From positions 1-10,763 of the forward strand of contig RBNI01007007.1 in the NCBI GenBank assembly GCA_003990745.1: DNA of 10,763 nt, read 5' to 3'. This DNA is from Jimgerdemannia flammicorona (taxonomy: Eukaryota; Mucoromycota; Endogonomycetes; Endogonales; Endogonaceae). The notes under the pieces are model-generated. The model was not told the DNA's origin and made no database searches. It was given only the letters and a program-made list of their open reading frames with translations. Made by a program: the position numbers and the translations under genes. How positions within the stretch are numbered: position 1 is the stretch's first letter; every line of letters starts with the position of its first letter. Positions 1 through 9,368 of the stretch are shown here, in pieces.

Positions 1-585
1 GCTGGGGGCTTTGAGGAGGTCATTGAGGTGGTACCGGAGACCCAGTTGGAGGATGTTCGCATGGTGGGAGCAGCAAATGTTCATTGGGAATGCCCAGAGG
101 CAGGTGAAGTAGTTCAGCTGGAGAAGGGCACTGAGGAGGACGACCTGGTGGATGTGGCTTCCGACGTGTTGGCGGATAGAGAGATGCTGCAGGAGCTGAG
201 TAGGACCCTGAGGCCAGCCACCCCTGGGCCCATGGTAATGATGGCGGATGATTGGTATCAGGTGGTGCTCGAGGAACTTGCGGAGGAGGATATCAAGGAA
301 GTGGATGTATTTAATGGATCGCAGGAGGCCTGGGAAGGATTCCTCAATGTGGCATTGCAGGGGCTGAAGTTGGTGACAGTAATGGTGGCAGTGCTTCTGG
401 ATGATGAAGGATATGAGGTAGATGAGGACCATATGGCTGACATTAGGAAGGTGGTATCGGAGTGAGTGGATACCTTCTGCAGTGGTGTGAATGGAGCCCG
501 TATTTGGAGGGCTATTTGCGAGAAGTGTAAGACAATTATCTATGGTAGGGCTGAAAAGGTGGTGGCAATTCCAGTTGAACTTTAA
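1..585 (+). pseudogene. LINE ORF1, C-terminal part, copy A
   Basis: This is the C-terminal third of the RNA-binding or structural ORF1 protein, open from base 1 and interrupted by TGA at 463-465. Reading on in the same frame reaches TAA at 583-585. The residues after the premature stop still match copy B: a G..G...W...CE block aligns with B residues 567-581, and the ends PVEL and SMEL correspond. The TGA therefore looks like a lesion; B has an Arg codon (AGG) at the aligned place. The segment is acidic and rich in Glu, Val and Leu, likely helical, with no cysteine motif. The RRM-like part would lie to the left of the window. Function is inferred from position only. Confidence 0.75.
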
Positions 586-597
586 ACATTTTTATTC

Positions 598-3500
598 ATG
601 ATGATGAACAGTCTACATATATTATCGCTAAATGTCAATGGTTTGCATGATGGAGTGAAGCAAAGGCGGCTATTTTGGTGGCTGAAGACCAGGAGATATG
701 ATGTGGTATTTCTGCAGGATGTTCGGGCCTATGGAGAGCAAGATTATGAGGAGTGGAGTAAGGAATGGTTTGGTAGCACAGGGTGGAATGAGCAGGTGGG
801 CATATTGGTTGGCTTAGGGAAAGGAGAGCTGAAGGAGGTTGAGATATATGGTGATTGATTGGTCTGGGGGAGATTGAAAGGAGAAGCTGGCGATGGGCTG
901 GTGGTTGGCTCTGCATATCTGCCAGCGGTTAGCAGAGAGTGAAACCAATGGGTGGAAGATTGGCTGGATTGGGGAGGACGAGATGAGATTGGGCTGGACA
1001 TTCTAGGAGGGGATTTCAACATGGTACGTGACAGGACACTAGACAGGTCTGATGGTGGAGGCAGTGTGGCAGTCTCTACAGGGCTCTCGCGATGGCTTCA
1101 GGTTGAAAAGGAGATGGGATTAGTTGATGGAGTATGACAATGTCAAGGTGAAAAGTCAGGACCATTTACTAGGTGGCACCTGGTCGGTGAGGATTTGGTT
1201 AGCACTAGGATTGACTGGATTCTGGTGGCAGAATACTGGGGCAATGTTTTGGATTCTGCAGAGGTATGGTGGTGTCCCTGGTCAGATCACTGGGGTGTGG
1301 AAGCAAGTGGGAGATTCCAGGTGACCAGTGGTAGTGGGGGCAGATGGCGACTTAATGTGGCACTACTCAAGAGACAGGTAGAGCGGGACCAGTTCGTTAA
1401 AATCACAAGACAGGAAGTGGCATGGTGGAAGAACAGTGGCCAGTCAATAGCACAGTGGTGGGAGAAATTTAAACATCTGGTGGGTGCTTATTGGCGTAAT
1501 GTAGGAGAGGTAGCTGGAAGGGAGCAGAAGGATAGAGAAAGGAGAGTAGAGCAGGGGCTTCGCTGGCAGCTGAGACGTCTGGAGGGAGAGAACTCCTCAG
1601 GGGAACATCACTCCCTATTGGTCAAGGAGGTGGCTGAGTTGCAGTCAGATTTGAAGGCTGCAGAAGATAGAGTAGTGGATGGGTTGCTAGCAAGATTGTG
1701 AGCAAAGTGGTTAGAAGAAGGAGAGTGACTCACCAAATACTTATCTGGAATCTTGAAGGCCAGGAAGGTGTGGCACAGCTGGGCTTCAGTGTTGCAAGAG
1801 GATGGGACAGAGGTGACTGAGATCACAGATATGCTTGGAGAGATTTCTGGCCGATGGTGCACTCTTTGGCAGGATGATGGAGGGCAGGTGGAGGGAGAGG
1901 CAGTACTGGAGGACAATAACAATTTGGTGGGTGGCTGGCCAGTAGTGGCAGAGCCTGCAATTGGTGGGGTAGTAATGGGTAGGGTGACCCTTGAAGAGGT
2001 GTTGGAGGTTCTGAGGAAAGTGCAGGTGGGTTCATCACTAGGAGAGGATGGACTGCTGTGGGAGTTCTGGAAGGAGTTTCAAATGGAGTTTTGGGTATGG
2101 CTTGTGGAAATGGCAAACTTTATGCTGGGGGAAGGCCACTGGATTAGCAATGGCTCCTTAGGGCTAGTCTCTCTGCTCTATAAGGAGAAAGGGGCCAGAT
2201 GGGTGTGGTGGAACTGGAGGCCCATTATGTTACTGAATGTGGATAGGAAGTTGGTCTCCAAGATTCTGGCAGGGAGAATGCAACAATGGATCAGCCGATT
2301 GGTGGATGATAAACAGCAAGAGTTTGTGAAGGGGAGACAGATTCGAGACAGCACAGCCTGGGTGCAAAATGTTTTGGAGAGTTATAGAAGCTGGCAGGTG
2401 GATGGACGAATGGTGTTCTTGGACCAGGAAAAGGCATATGATAGGGTGAGGTGGAATTACTTGGAGGCGGTTCTACGGAAGGCAGGAGGCTCAAAAGCTG
2501 ATGGGTCTGGTGTGAGGTTGCCGGGCTGCAGTGTTGATGAATGGGTGGAGTGGCCCAGAGTTTCTCTTAGGGCGAGGTGTGCCACAGGGGGATCCTCTTT
2601 CACCCCTGCTTTATATTTTATCTTTGGAACCCTTGTTGGTGTGGCTGAAGGGAAGGCTTACTGGGCTGAAGATGGGGGAGGTAGTCTGGAAGTTGGGGGC
2701 CTTTGCGGATGACATGGTGGTAGGGTTAGGCAGTGTAGAAGATGTGGCGAGCTTGCAGGAAGGAGTAGGACAGTATGAGATGCTGGTGGGGGCAAAGCTG
2801 AACTGGGGCAAGTGTGAGACCATGGAGCTTGGAGCTGGCTTAGGGGAGCATGGACATTTTGGACATTTAGTTGGCTCTGGGGAGGCAGTTCGATATTTAG
2901 GTATCTGGTTCTCGGTATATGGGACAGTTCTACCGAAAGAGTGGTGGTGTGGATTGATACAGAAGTGGGAGAATACCTTGGTGGGCTGGTCTGAGAGAGG
3001 CTTTTCTCTGGTTGGGAGGATCGTAGTCTTGAATATATATTGGTTACCAAAGCTGTGGTACTTGGGGTACCACCTGGACTTTCCAGGGTGGGTGGTACAG
3101 AAACTGAAGAAGGTGGTCGAAGGATGGCTTTGGCAGGGAAGGAGATCACAGATCAGTTGGGAGATAATGGTGATGCCGAAGGCAGATGGAGGTCTGGGGC
3201 TAGTGGACTTTAGAAGGCAGCTGAAGGCACTTCGGAGCTGGTGGGGTTGTCGAATGGCAGAATTAGGAGGGGAGAGCTGGAGCAAACTGGCTATGGACAA
3301 CTGGGAAGTTAGGTTCTGCCCCTGGAGTGAGGTTCGGAAGAATATGCGAGGTTTGCTCCAGGTTGGGAGGGTTGGCAGGTTGCGCTATCGAGGATTCTGG
3401 TGGGGCATTGTGGAAGCTTGGCTAGCAATAGGGCTCATGGGCCCAGAACCTGGCGAAGAAGAGGAGGACCCAGAACTACGATGGTGGTATTTGGGTGGGA

Positions 3501-4120
3501 TTTGCATTGGTGGCCTCTCATTGGCAGAATACTCTTTAACTGGGGTGATAGAGTGGATCTGGATGGGTCCACTGGAGAGGTGGCCAGTTGGTTGGCAGAA
3601 GGCTGGGTTTGGAGAAGAGTGGGAGTGGAGTCGGATTTGGGGTTGGGGGACCTCGCTGCTCAAGATTGCCCCACCCAAGTTCTGGGTAGTATGGTGGCGA
3701 TTTTTGCAGAGAAATGTCATGCTGGGGTACAGGATAGGGTAGATGGTGGAGGATGGTGTAAGAGAATGTGAGTGGTGCTGTGAACTGGATGGAGGAGTAG
3801 TGTAGACACCGGAGCATGTTCTGGCAGCTTGTCCCAGGGTTGAAGGATTTTGGCAGACATTAGAAGGATATTGGGGGAAGAGAGTGGGCAGGCAGGGAGT
3901 CCTATTTGTCAGGTGGTCAAGCACCGACTGGTGGGAGAAATTGGGGACATCTGGGGAGGCCTGGGTAGGATCATCGGCATCTGGGTACTTATGGTGGTGC
4001 ACTGGCGATGGGTGTTCGAGAGAGATCCTTGGATGGGGAATTGGAGAATTGGTAGAGTGGTGGAAGGGGCTCCTCTTGGAAGTAGTGCAAGGGTGGTGGT
4101 ATCAGGGGAAGAGGCACCAG
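598..4120 (+). pseudogene. LINE ORF2 (endonuclease + reverse transcriptase), copy A, broken
   Basis: This is the remnant of the polyprotein that nicks target DNA and reverse-transcribes the element. One frame runs from ATG 598 (a triplet of ATGs, 598-606) to about 2500. It holds endonuclease motifs NVNGLH, FLQDV, GGDFNM, TRIDWIL and SDHWGV, then RT motifs NWRPIMLLNVD, EFVKGR.I.D and LDQEKAYDRV. A 14-base deletion relative to copy B near 2487-2516 moves the rest to frame 2: VPQGDPLSPLLY, FADD (DD at 2708-2713), GAKLNW, RYLGI and the CEWC...H....C zinc motif near 3770-3835. The frame moves again near 3860-3905 (-1) and 4036 (+1). Premature stops are TGA at 856, 940, 1135, 1699, 1726 and 2513, and TAG at 3740 and 3803. 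Several align with Arg, Trp or Gln codons in B or C. It is not translatable as one protein. Confidence 0.92.
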
Positions 4121-4208
4121 CCAGCACATCTTTCACCAGTACCATTCGGGTGACACAAGACTTAGACAACACATTTCAACAGCGTCTTCAAGTATTGGTG
4201 CTATCAAG
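4121..4208 (+). other. 5'UTR of copy B, putative internal promoter region
   Basis: These 88 bases lie between the end of copy A homology and the ORF1 ATG. They are less G-biased and relatively rich in A and C compared with the coding strand. Full-length LINEs usually carry an internal promoter here, but I recognise no specific promoter element. The region is very short for a LINE 5'UTR, so the copy could be slightly 5'-truncated. Confidence 0.55.
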
Positions 4209-6095
4209 ATGGCAAGCAACATACATTCTGGTGAGCGTACTGGGCAGGGGGGCCCCAGTGCCTTTGACTGGCAACATGTGGGGGGGGGTCGTGGTGCTGG
4301 TCTTGGCATGCCGAGTGCTTCGATAAGGGGACGTGGGGCCGGTGGTGGTGGCAGAGGAGGGGCAAGGCCACATGGGGGAGAGAGGATGACCTTCACAGAC
4401 AAGGTCAGGATGGGGAAGCAGGCGACGGGACTGGATGGTTGGCTGGAGCTGGGGAAGGCGGCTGCTACCTCGAGGAGCAAGGAGGCCCCTTCACTGGGGG
4501 GTCAGCATAGTGGGGCTGGAGGTGTAGTAGCTAAGGAGGTGACTGCTGATGGAGGTGTTACAGGCAATCTGGAAAAAAATCCAGATGTGACGGTTGATGG
4601 GAGACCTGGTCAGGGGAGCGGCGCGAGACCCAGGGACCTGGCTGATGGTGTGACGGGCCTGGTGGCGGCCCCATTACTCAAAAAATCTCAATCGGAATTC
4701 GCTGTCACACTGTGCTTCCGTGGCTTGGCAGTGACGGCAAAGATGGTGCTGGGGCTGCTGGCTAGTGAGGTGAAAGGAGCAGCCTCGGTTAAGTTTTTGA
4801 AGAAGCTGGAGGCAGTTGAGGTGGGGTTTGAAGAGGAGGATTTGCTACTGGAGGCAGTGGAGAAGGGTGTGGTGTTTGGAGGGATTTCAGTACCGATGGC
4901 GAGGTGTATATGCTGGGATCCCCGAGTGGTTCATCTGGTGGTGGCGGACTTGCCAATGGTGAAAAAGGAGGAGGCGAGGAGGCTGGTCATGGATGTAGTG
5001 AAGGAGTATGGCGAGGTGGTCGACATTGGGTTTAGGGTATGGGAGGGAACTGAGCTCAGGACAGGTGACATGGACATCAGGCTGAGGCTGTTTGGGATGG
5101 AGAATACTGGGAAGGCTAGAGACTGGCTGGTGGCGTTGAAGTGGGGCCCAGTGGAGTGCAAGGTTTCAAGGGTGAAGGGGTCTGAGGAAGAGGAGGAGGA
5201 CCTGCTGGAGGCACTTGAGGACTTGACGGGGGCTGTGGAGAGAAGGCACAGAGCTTGGAGGGCTTACAAGGCTAGGACGGTAGTGGAGGTGATCGAGGGC
5301 AAGAAGGTGCAAATGGACAAGGTGCTCTGGGAGAAGGCGAAGGGGAGGCAGCTACAGAAGGAATTACTGGCCAGTTTGGATGGGGGACCAAGGGCTGGGG
5401 ATGCAGAGAAGGGTACCGGAGCAGGTACTAGTATCTGGGCGGAGGCTGGACAGCAAGGCGGGAAGACAAAGGAGAGTGGGGGACAGGAGCTGGAGGAGGC
5501 AGTAGTGGACACGGCGATGGTGGATGATAACCCGATCCAGTATGGTGTACCTGAGGTTGGTGAAGGAGAGTTGGAGGATGTGTCAGAGGATGGGTGGGAT
5601 GAGTCTGTACGGACTGAGGAGAGGAAGGAAGGAGAGGCAGATTTGGTGCAGGTGGCTGAGATAGTTGGGGGGGAGAAGTGGCTGCTAAGGGCGCTACAGA
5701 ATGTGGCGGCAGAGGAACTGGGAGAGATTGACTTCCGGGTGATCAGTGAGGAATTCTGGGGGCGAGTGTTGCGAGGAGAGGAGGTCGTGAGGAAGTTGAG
5801 AGATGAGATGATGGTAGCTCTCTTGGAGGCGGAGGAGTATGAGGTCACTGAGGCAAGGGAAGCAACGCTCTTGGGTATTGCTAATGAGAGGGCAGCTTAT
5901 CTGTGGGGGCCGCGGAAGGGGCTGGAAAAGTGGCAGGTGGTGTGCGAGGAGCACTGGGTGGCGATAGAGATAGTGGATGGTGAGGACTGTGCAGAATTGT
6001 TGGCGGCTCTGGAAGAACAGCAGAATGTGGAGGGTGAGATTGCGGCGGAATGGAACCTGGATCTGGCTGGATTGGAAGTGAGCATGGAACTGTAG
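4209..6095 (+). CDS. LINE ORF1 protein, copy B (628 aa, open)
   Basis: This is the likely RNA-binding or particle protein of the element. The ATG sits in a good initiation context (A at -3, G at +4). Visible layout: a Gly/Arg-rich low-complexity N-terminus (about residues 25-58), a linker, a conserved-looking region (about 162-235), and a segment around 238-320 whose alternation (VVHLVVADLP, helix EEARRLVMDVV, then VVDIGF and DIRLRLF) suggests an RRM-like fold. A charged helical stretch follows (about 325-390), then an acidic linker (425-480) and a helical C-terminal domain (about 485-600) that aligns with copy A. No CCHC zinc knuckle is visible, although many L1/Tx1-group ORF1 proteins have one. 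The RRM-like call is by eye. ORF2 follows in the same frame, 33 bases after the TAG. The role is inferred from position and layout. Confidence 0.85.
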   Translation: MASNIHSGERTGQGGPSAFDWQHVGGGRGAGLGMPSASIRGRGAGGGGRGGARPHGGERMTFTDKVRMGKQATGLDGWLELGKAAATSRSKEAPSLGGQHSGAGGVVAKEVTADGGVTGNLEKNPDVTVDGRPGQGSGARPRDLADGVTGLVAAPLLKKSQSEFAVTLCFRGLAVTAKMVLGLLASEVKGAASVKFLKKLEAVEVGFEEEDLLLEAVEKGVVFGGISVPMARCICWDPRVVHLVVADLPMVKKEEARRLVMDVVKEYGEVVDIGFRVWEGTELRTGDMDIRLRLFGMENTGKARDWLVALKWGPVECKVSRVKGSEEEEEDLLEALEDLTGAVERRHRAWRAYKARTVVEVIEGKKVQMDKVLWEKAKGRQLQKELLASLDGGPRAGDAEKGTGAGTSIWAEAGQQGGKTKESGGQELEEAVVDTAMVDDNPIQYGVPEVGEGELEDVSEDGWDESVRTEERKEGEADLVQVAEIVGGEKWLLRALQNVAAEELGEIDFRVISEEFWGRVLRGEEVVRKLRDEMMVALLEAEEYEVTEAREATLLGIANERAAYLWGPRKGLEKWQVVCEEHWVAIEIVDGEDCAELLAALEEQQNVEGEIAAEWNLDLAGLEVSMEL

Positions 6096-6128
6096 AGGTG
6101 GGAAAGCAACAATATCAAATATTTCACT
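6096..6128 (+). other. ORF1-ORF2 spacer, in frame and stop-free, copy B
   Basis: These 33 bases separate the ORF1 TAG (6093-6095) from the ORF2 ATG (6129). They contain no stop in the shared reading frame. In copy A the matching spacer is only 12 bases (586-597), also in frame and stop-free. Confidence 0.8.
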
Positions 6129-6863
6129 ATGAATAGTACAACCAACATTTTTTCTATGAATGTCAATGGGCTTAGAGGGACTGGGAGGCGACACAGGATC
6201 TTTGGATGGCTGAAGAAACTGGAGGCGGATCTCTTCTTACTTCAAGATGTATGGTGTGAGAGAGAGGAAGATGTACTGGAATGGACGAGAGAGTGGGGTG
6301 GGGAGGCAGTTTGGCAGAGTAAAGTGGGAATTCTGGTTAGGAAGGGGAAAGGGGACATTGCAGACACTGGACATTGGGGTAGTAGATTAGTGTGGGGGAC
6401 ATGGCGGAGGCCTGGATGGAACTCAATTGTGGTGGGATCTTGTTACTGCCCAGCTGAAAGGGGGGCCCGAGTGGCATGGATTGGAGATCTGTGGGATTCT
6501 GGGCTCTTGGTGGGGGCTGGGGTGGATTGTCTGGGAGGTGATTTTAATATGATACGGGAGAATAGGCTGGACAGAACTGATGGGGGATGGGGCATGGCAG
6601 GAAGGAGTGGGGGATTGGAGGAATGGGTAGAGGTGGAAAGGCTTAGCTCTCTGATGGACGCCATGTGACTTCAGAATGGGGATTGATGTCTATACACTCA
6701 CTGGGTGGGAGGGCTTGGTACTAGGATTGATTGGATTCTGACTGCTGAGTGTTGGGGCAATACTGTTTGGGAGACGATGGAGGTTGAGTGGTGCCCTTGG
6801 TCAGATCACTGGGGTGTTCGGGGAGGTGGGAGGTTTGGAGGGAGCAGAGAGGGGCCAGGACAT
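6129..6863 (+). other. APE-type endonuclease domain of ORF2, copy B
   Basis: This domain nicks the target strand to expose the 3' OH that primes reverse transcription. Residues about 1-245 carry the ordered family motifs (Asn, acidic, DFN, RIDWIL, SDH). The metal-ligand Glu of the usual QE(T/S) motif is Asp (D40), and copy A has Asp at the same place. Two in-frame TGA codons (6666, 6684) interrupt it between DFNM and RIDWIL. B is about 15 bases shorter than A in that stretch. Confidence 0.85.
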
Positions 6864-7676
6864 TGGCATCTGAACTCTTCATTGCTAGATGAGATGGACC
6901 TGTGGAATGCGTGAGTGGTCGTGGTACGAACTAAGGTTAATAATTGGAGGGGTGCCGGGATGAGGATTGGAGATAGGTGGCGCCAATTGAAATCGGAAGC
7001 TCAGAGATACTGGGGGGAAGTGGGGAAGGAGAGAGGTGCTCAGCGGAGGAGACAAGTCAGATGGGCATCTAGGAGACTAGAAAGATTACTCCTGAACTGG
7101 GCTGGGGTATTGAAGGAGGAGGAGTTATTGGACTGGAAGGCTAAGCGGGCTAAGCTGGAAGTGGTAGAACTGCAAGATCTGTTGAGGAAGGAGGAAGCGA
7201 TGCAGGATCAGGCTATGGCGGCTAGGTTATGGTGGCAGGGATTGGAAGAAGGCGAAAGGCCTACAAGGTTTTTGTCCTGTCTTCTTCATGCTAGGGGAGC
7301 ACGACACCATTGGGAAGGAGTCCTTAATGATGATGGAGAGATGGTATTAGGTGTGCAGGGGATCCTGGGCCAACTGAGCACCCGCTGGAGTAACCTTTGG
7401 AGTGAAGAGGAGGGAGGGGAGGGGGTGCAGGACATTGAGTGGCATCTCGAAGAGTGGCACCTAAACCCTGCAGCAGGGTTGGGGGATCTTGGACAACCAG
7501 TTTTGGGAAAGGAGATCCTTCGAGTTCTGGCATCAACTACCCTGGGAACGGTGCCTGGGGAGGATGGTTTGCCTTGGGACTTTTGGAAACGTATGGCAAC
7601 CATAGAAGAGGCTCTGGAGGAGATGTCGCTGATGTGTGACGCAGTTATCAGTAATGGGGAGTGGATTGGGGGGCAG

Positions 7677-8460
7677 CAGTTGGGGCTGGTATCCCTGCTG
7701 TACAAGGACAAAGGGCATAAGGAGGACTGGAAGAATTGGAGGTCAATTATACTGCTGGATATGGACCACAAGTTGGTCACCAAAGTCCTGGTGGCGAGAC
7801 TACAGGGGGTGGCCCAACAGGTGCTAGGGAAGGAGCAGTGAGGCTTTGTTGGGGGCCGACTAATCCGAGATGGCACGGCATGGGTTCACGGTGTCATTGA
7901 AGGCACTAGGGCTGCAGGTGTAGATGGCCGCTTGGTTTTCCTAGACCAAGAGAAGGCCTATGATAGAGTTCGGAGAGTATGGTTAGAAAAGGTACTGGAG
8001 CACATTGGGGTACCAGTGGGCATGTGTCGGTCCCTTATTAGACTACTGGAAGGGAGTAGGGCTGCGATTCTGGCGAATGGACATAGGGGGGCTTCCTTCC
8101 CCTTGGGGAGAGAGGTGCCTCAGGGGGATTTGCTGTCACCTATCCTGTATGCCTTTGCCCTGGAGCCATTGCTGGATCGGATACGACGCAGAGTTGGTAG
8201 ACTGAATATTTTGGGCATCAATTGGAAGGTGGGGGTCTTTGCAGATGATATGGTGGTTGGATTGGGCTTGGTGGCAGATGTGGCCATGCTCAAGGAGACA
8301 GTTGAGTGGTATGAGAGATGTGCTGGAGCAAAACTCAACTGGCACAAGTGTGAGACAATGGTTCTTGGGGTAGGAGTCATAGGGGGGGATGTCATTGGAA
8401 CAATTGTCCCGGCTGAAGGAGTGGTACGGTACTTAGGTATCTATTTCTCAGTATATGGCT
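7677..8460 (+). other. Reverse transcriptase core of ORF2, copy B
   Basis: This is the RNA-dependent DNA polymerase core. Motifs occur in the expected order: LVSLLYKDKG, NWRSIILLDMDHK, GFVGGR.IRD, LDQEKAYDRV (first catalytic Asp at 7944-7946), VPQGDLLSPILY, FADD (catalytic Asp pair at 8244-8249), GAKLNWHKCE and RYLGIYF. One TGA (7839-7841) breaks the frame just before GFVGGR. All three polymerase aspartates are retained. Confidence 0.93.
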
Positions 8461-9296
8461 CTTTGCTTCTCAAGGAGTGGTGGGAGGGCAAGCTGGTAGA
8501 ATGGGGGAAAGTACTGATGAGTTGGGGTGGTAGACAGGTGTCGCTGGCAGGAAGGGTTACTGTCCTGAATGTGTATTGGATGCCGAAGCTTTGGTATTTG
8601 GGCTACCACTTGGACTTCCCTAAGTGGGTGGTTAAAAAGCTTCTCAAGATGGTCCACTCTTGGCTCTGGGCTGGATGCCGGAGTCAGATTGGCTGGGAGG
8701 TTCTAGCACTCTCTGTGGATTGTGGAGGACTTGGCCTGGTGGACTTTCCCAAGAGGCTACTCTGCTTGAGGGCATGGTGGATGAAGAGAGCCAGTGAGTT
8801 GCGAGGAGGCGAATGGGTTCCCCTTATGCAGCGTTTATGGGAGGCAAGGGTATCACCACGGGGGGGCTCGGGGGATCTACTGTCCTTGGTGGCCTTAGAT
8901 GGTAGTCAGAGGATGCGATACAAAGGATTCTGGTGGGGAGTGGTAGATGGGGCACACCGCATTGGGATCCGTTGGCGAGGTACTGAAGGGGATGAGGACT
9001 GGGGACTGGTGATGTGGAGATGGGACAGGCTCTTGTTGGGAGGGAACCTGGCTGAGGACTTCTGCTTAGAGGAGGGTATGGAGTGCCTTAGAGGTCTGGG
9101 GCAGGACCTCTGGCCGGAGACCTGGCAAGGGGTTGGAATTGGGGAGAGATGGGACTGGGCAGGCATCTGGGCTTGGATCAAGGTTGTGTCAAGGTAGCTA
9201 CCGCTGAAACTCTGGGTAGCATAGTGGAGGCTGCTGCGTAGAAATGTGATGCTCAATTTTAGGGCTGGTCATCTGGTAGATGGCAGAGTCTTTAAT

Positions 9297-9368
9297 TGTG
9301 AGGAGTGTCATAATGTAGGGCAGGAGGGCGGGGTGGTGCAGACCCCTGAGCATTGGCTGGAGGAGTGC
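9297..9368 (+). other. C-terminal CCHC zinc-binding motif of ORF2, copy B
   Basis: The residues are C-E-E-C, then 14 residues, H, 4 residues, C (residues 1057-1080). This resembles the Cys/His motif found after the reverse transcriptase in many LINEs. Copy A has C-x2-C-x12-H-x4-C near 3770-3835, interrupted by TAG 3803. In copy C two of the four ligands have become Tyr. Confidence 0.75.

Larger units (their letters stand above)
1..4120 (+). mobile_element. LINE copy A, old, degenerate, cut at both ends
   Basis: This is a non-LTR retrotransposon copy that begins inside ORF1 at the window edge and runs through endonuclease, reverse transcriptase and the C-terminal region of ORF2. It carries at least eight premature stops, a 14-base deletion near 2487-2516, a 1-base loss near 3860-3905 and a 1-base gain near 4036. 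Homology to copy C (gtggtatcag.ggaag..) stops at about 4120, where the 5' end of copy B begins. No AATAAA, terminal motif or A-run follows, so the 3' end is missing. It contains more CpG than copy C and fewer lesions, and its protein is closer to C than to B. The left limit is only the window edge. Confidence 0.9.

Noticed and set aside
28..465. A separate small host gene at the left end
   Set aside because: It aligns with the C-terminal domain of copy B's ORF1, is open to base 1, and matching residues continue past its stop.
2611..3300. Long minus-strand open frames rich in Ser, Pro, Thr and His
   Set aside because: They lie opposite reverse transcriptase coding sequence and follow from its low C and high G content. 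No recognisable domain, and they are not conserved as proteins between copies.
3850..4326. 158-codon gene spanning the A/B junction
   Set aside because: Its first part is ORF2 of copy A after a frameshift and its second part is copy B 5'UTR and out-of-frame ORF1. The join is accidental.
6705..6914. Separate small genes between in-frame stops of ORF2 (also 6915-7841, 7932-9197, 9246-9782)
   Set aside because: All lie in one frame and together form a single ORF2 with ordered endonuclease, RT and zinc motifs.
6666..7841. TGA as a sense codon (Trp, Arg or selenocysteine recoding)
   Set aside because: Most premature stops are TGA, but Trp is abundantly coded by TGG, TAG stops also occur, ORF2 ends with TGA, and several stops in A align with Arg codons, consistent with CGA to TGA decay. 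The shared stop is kept as a finding for checking.
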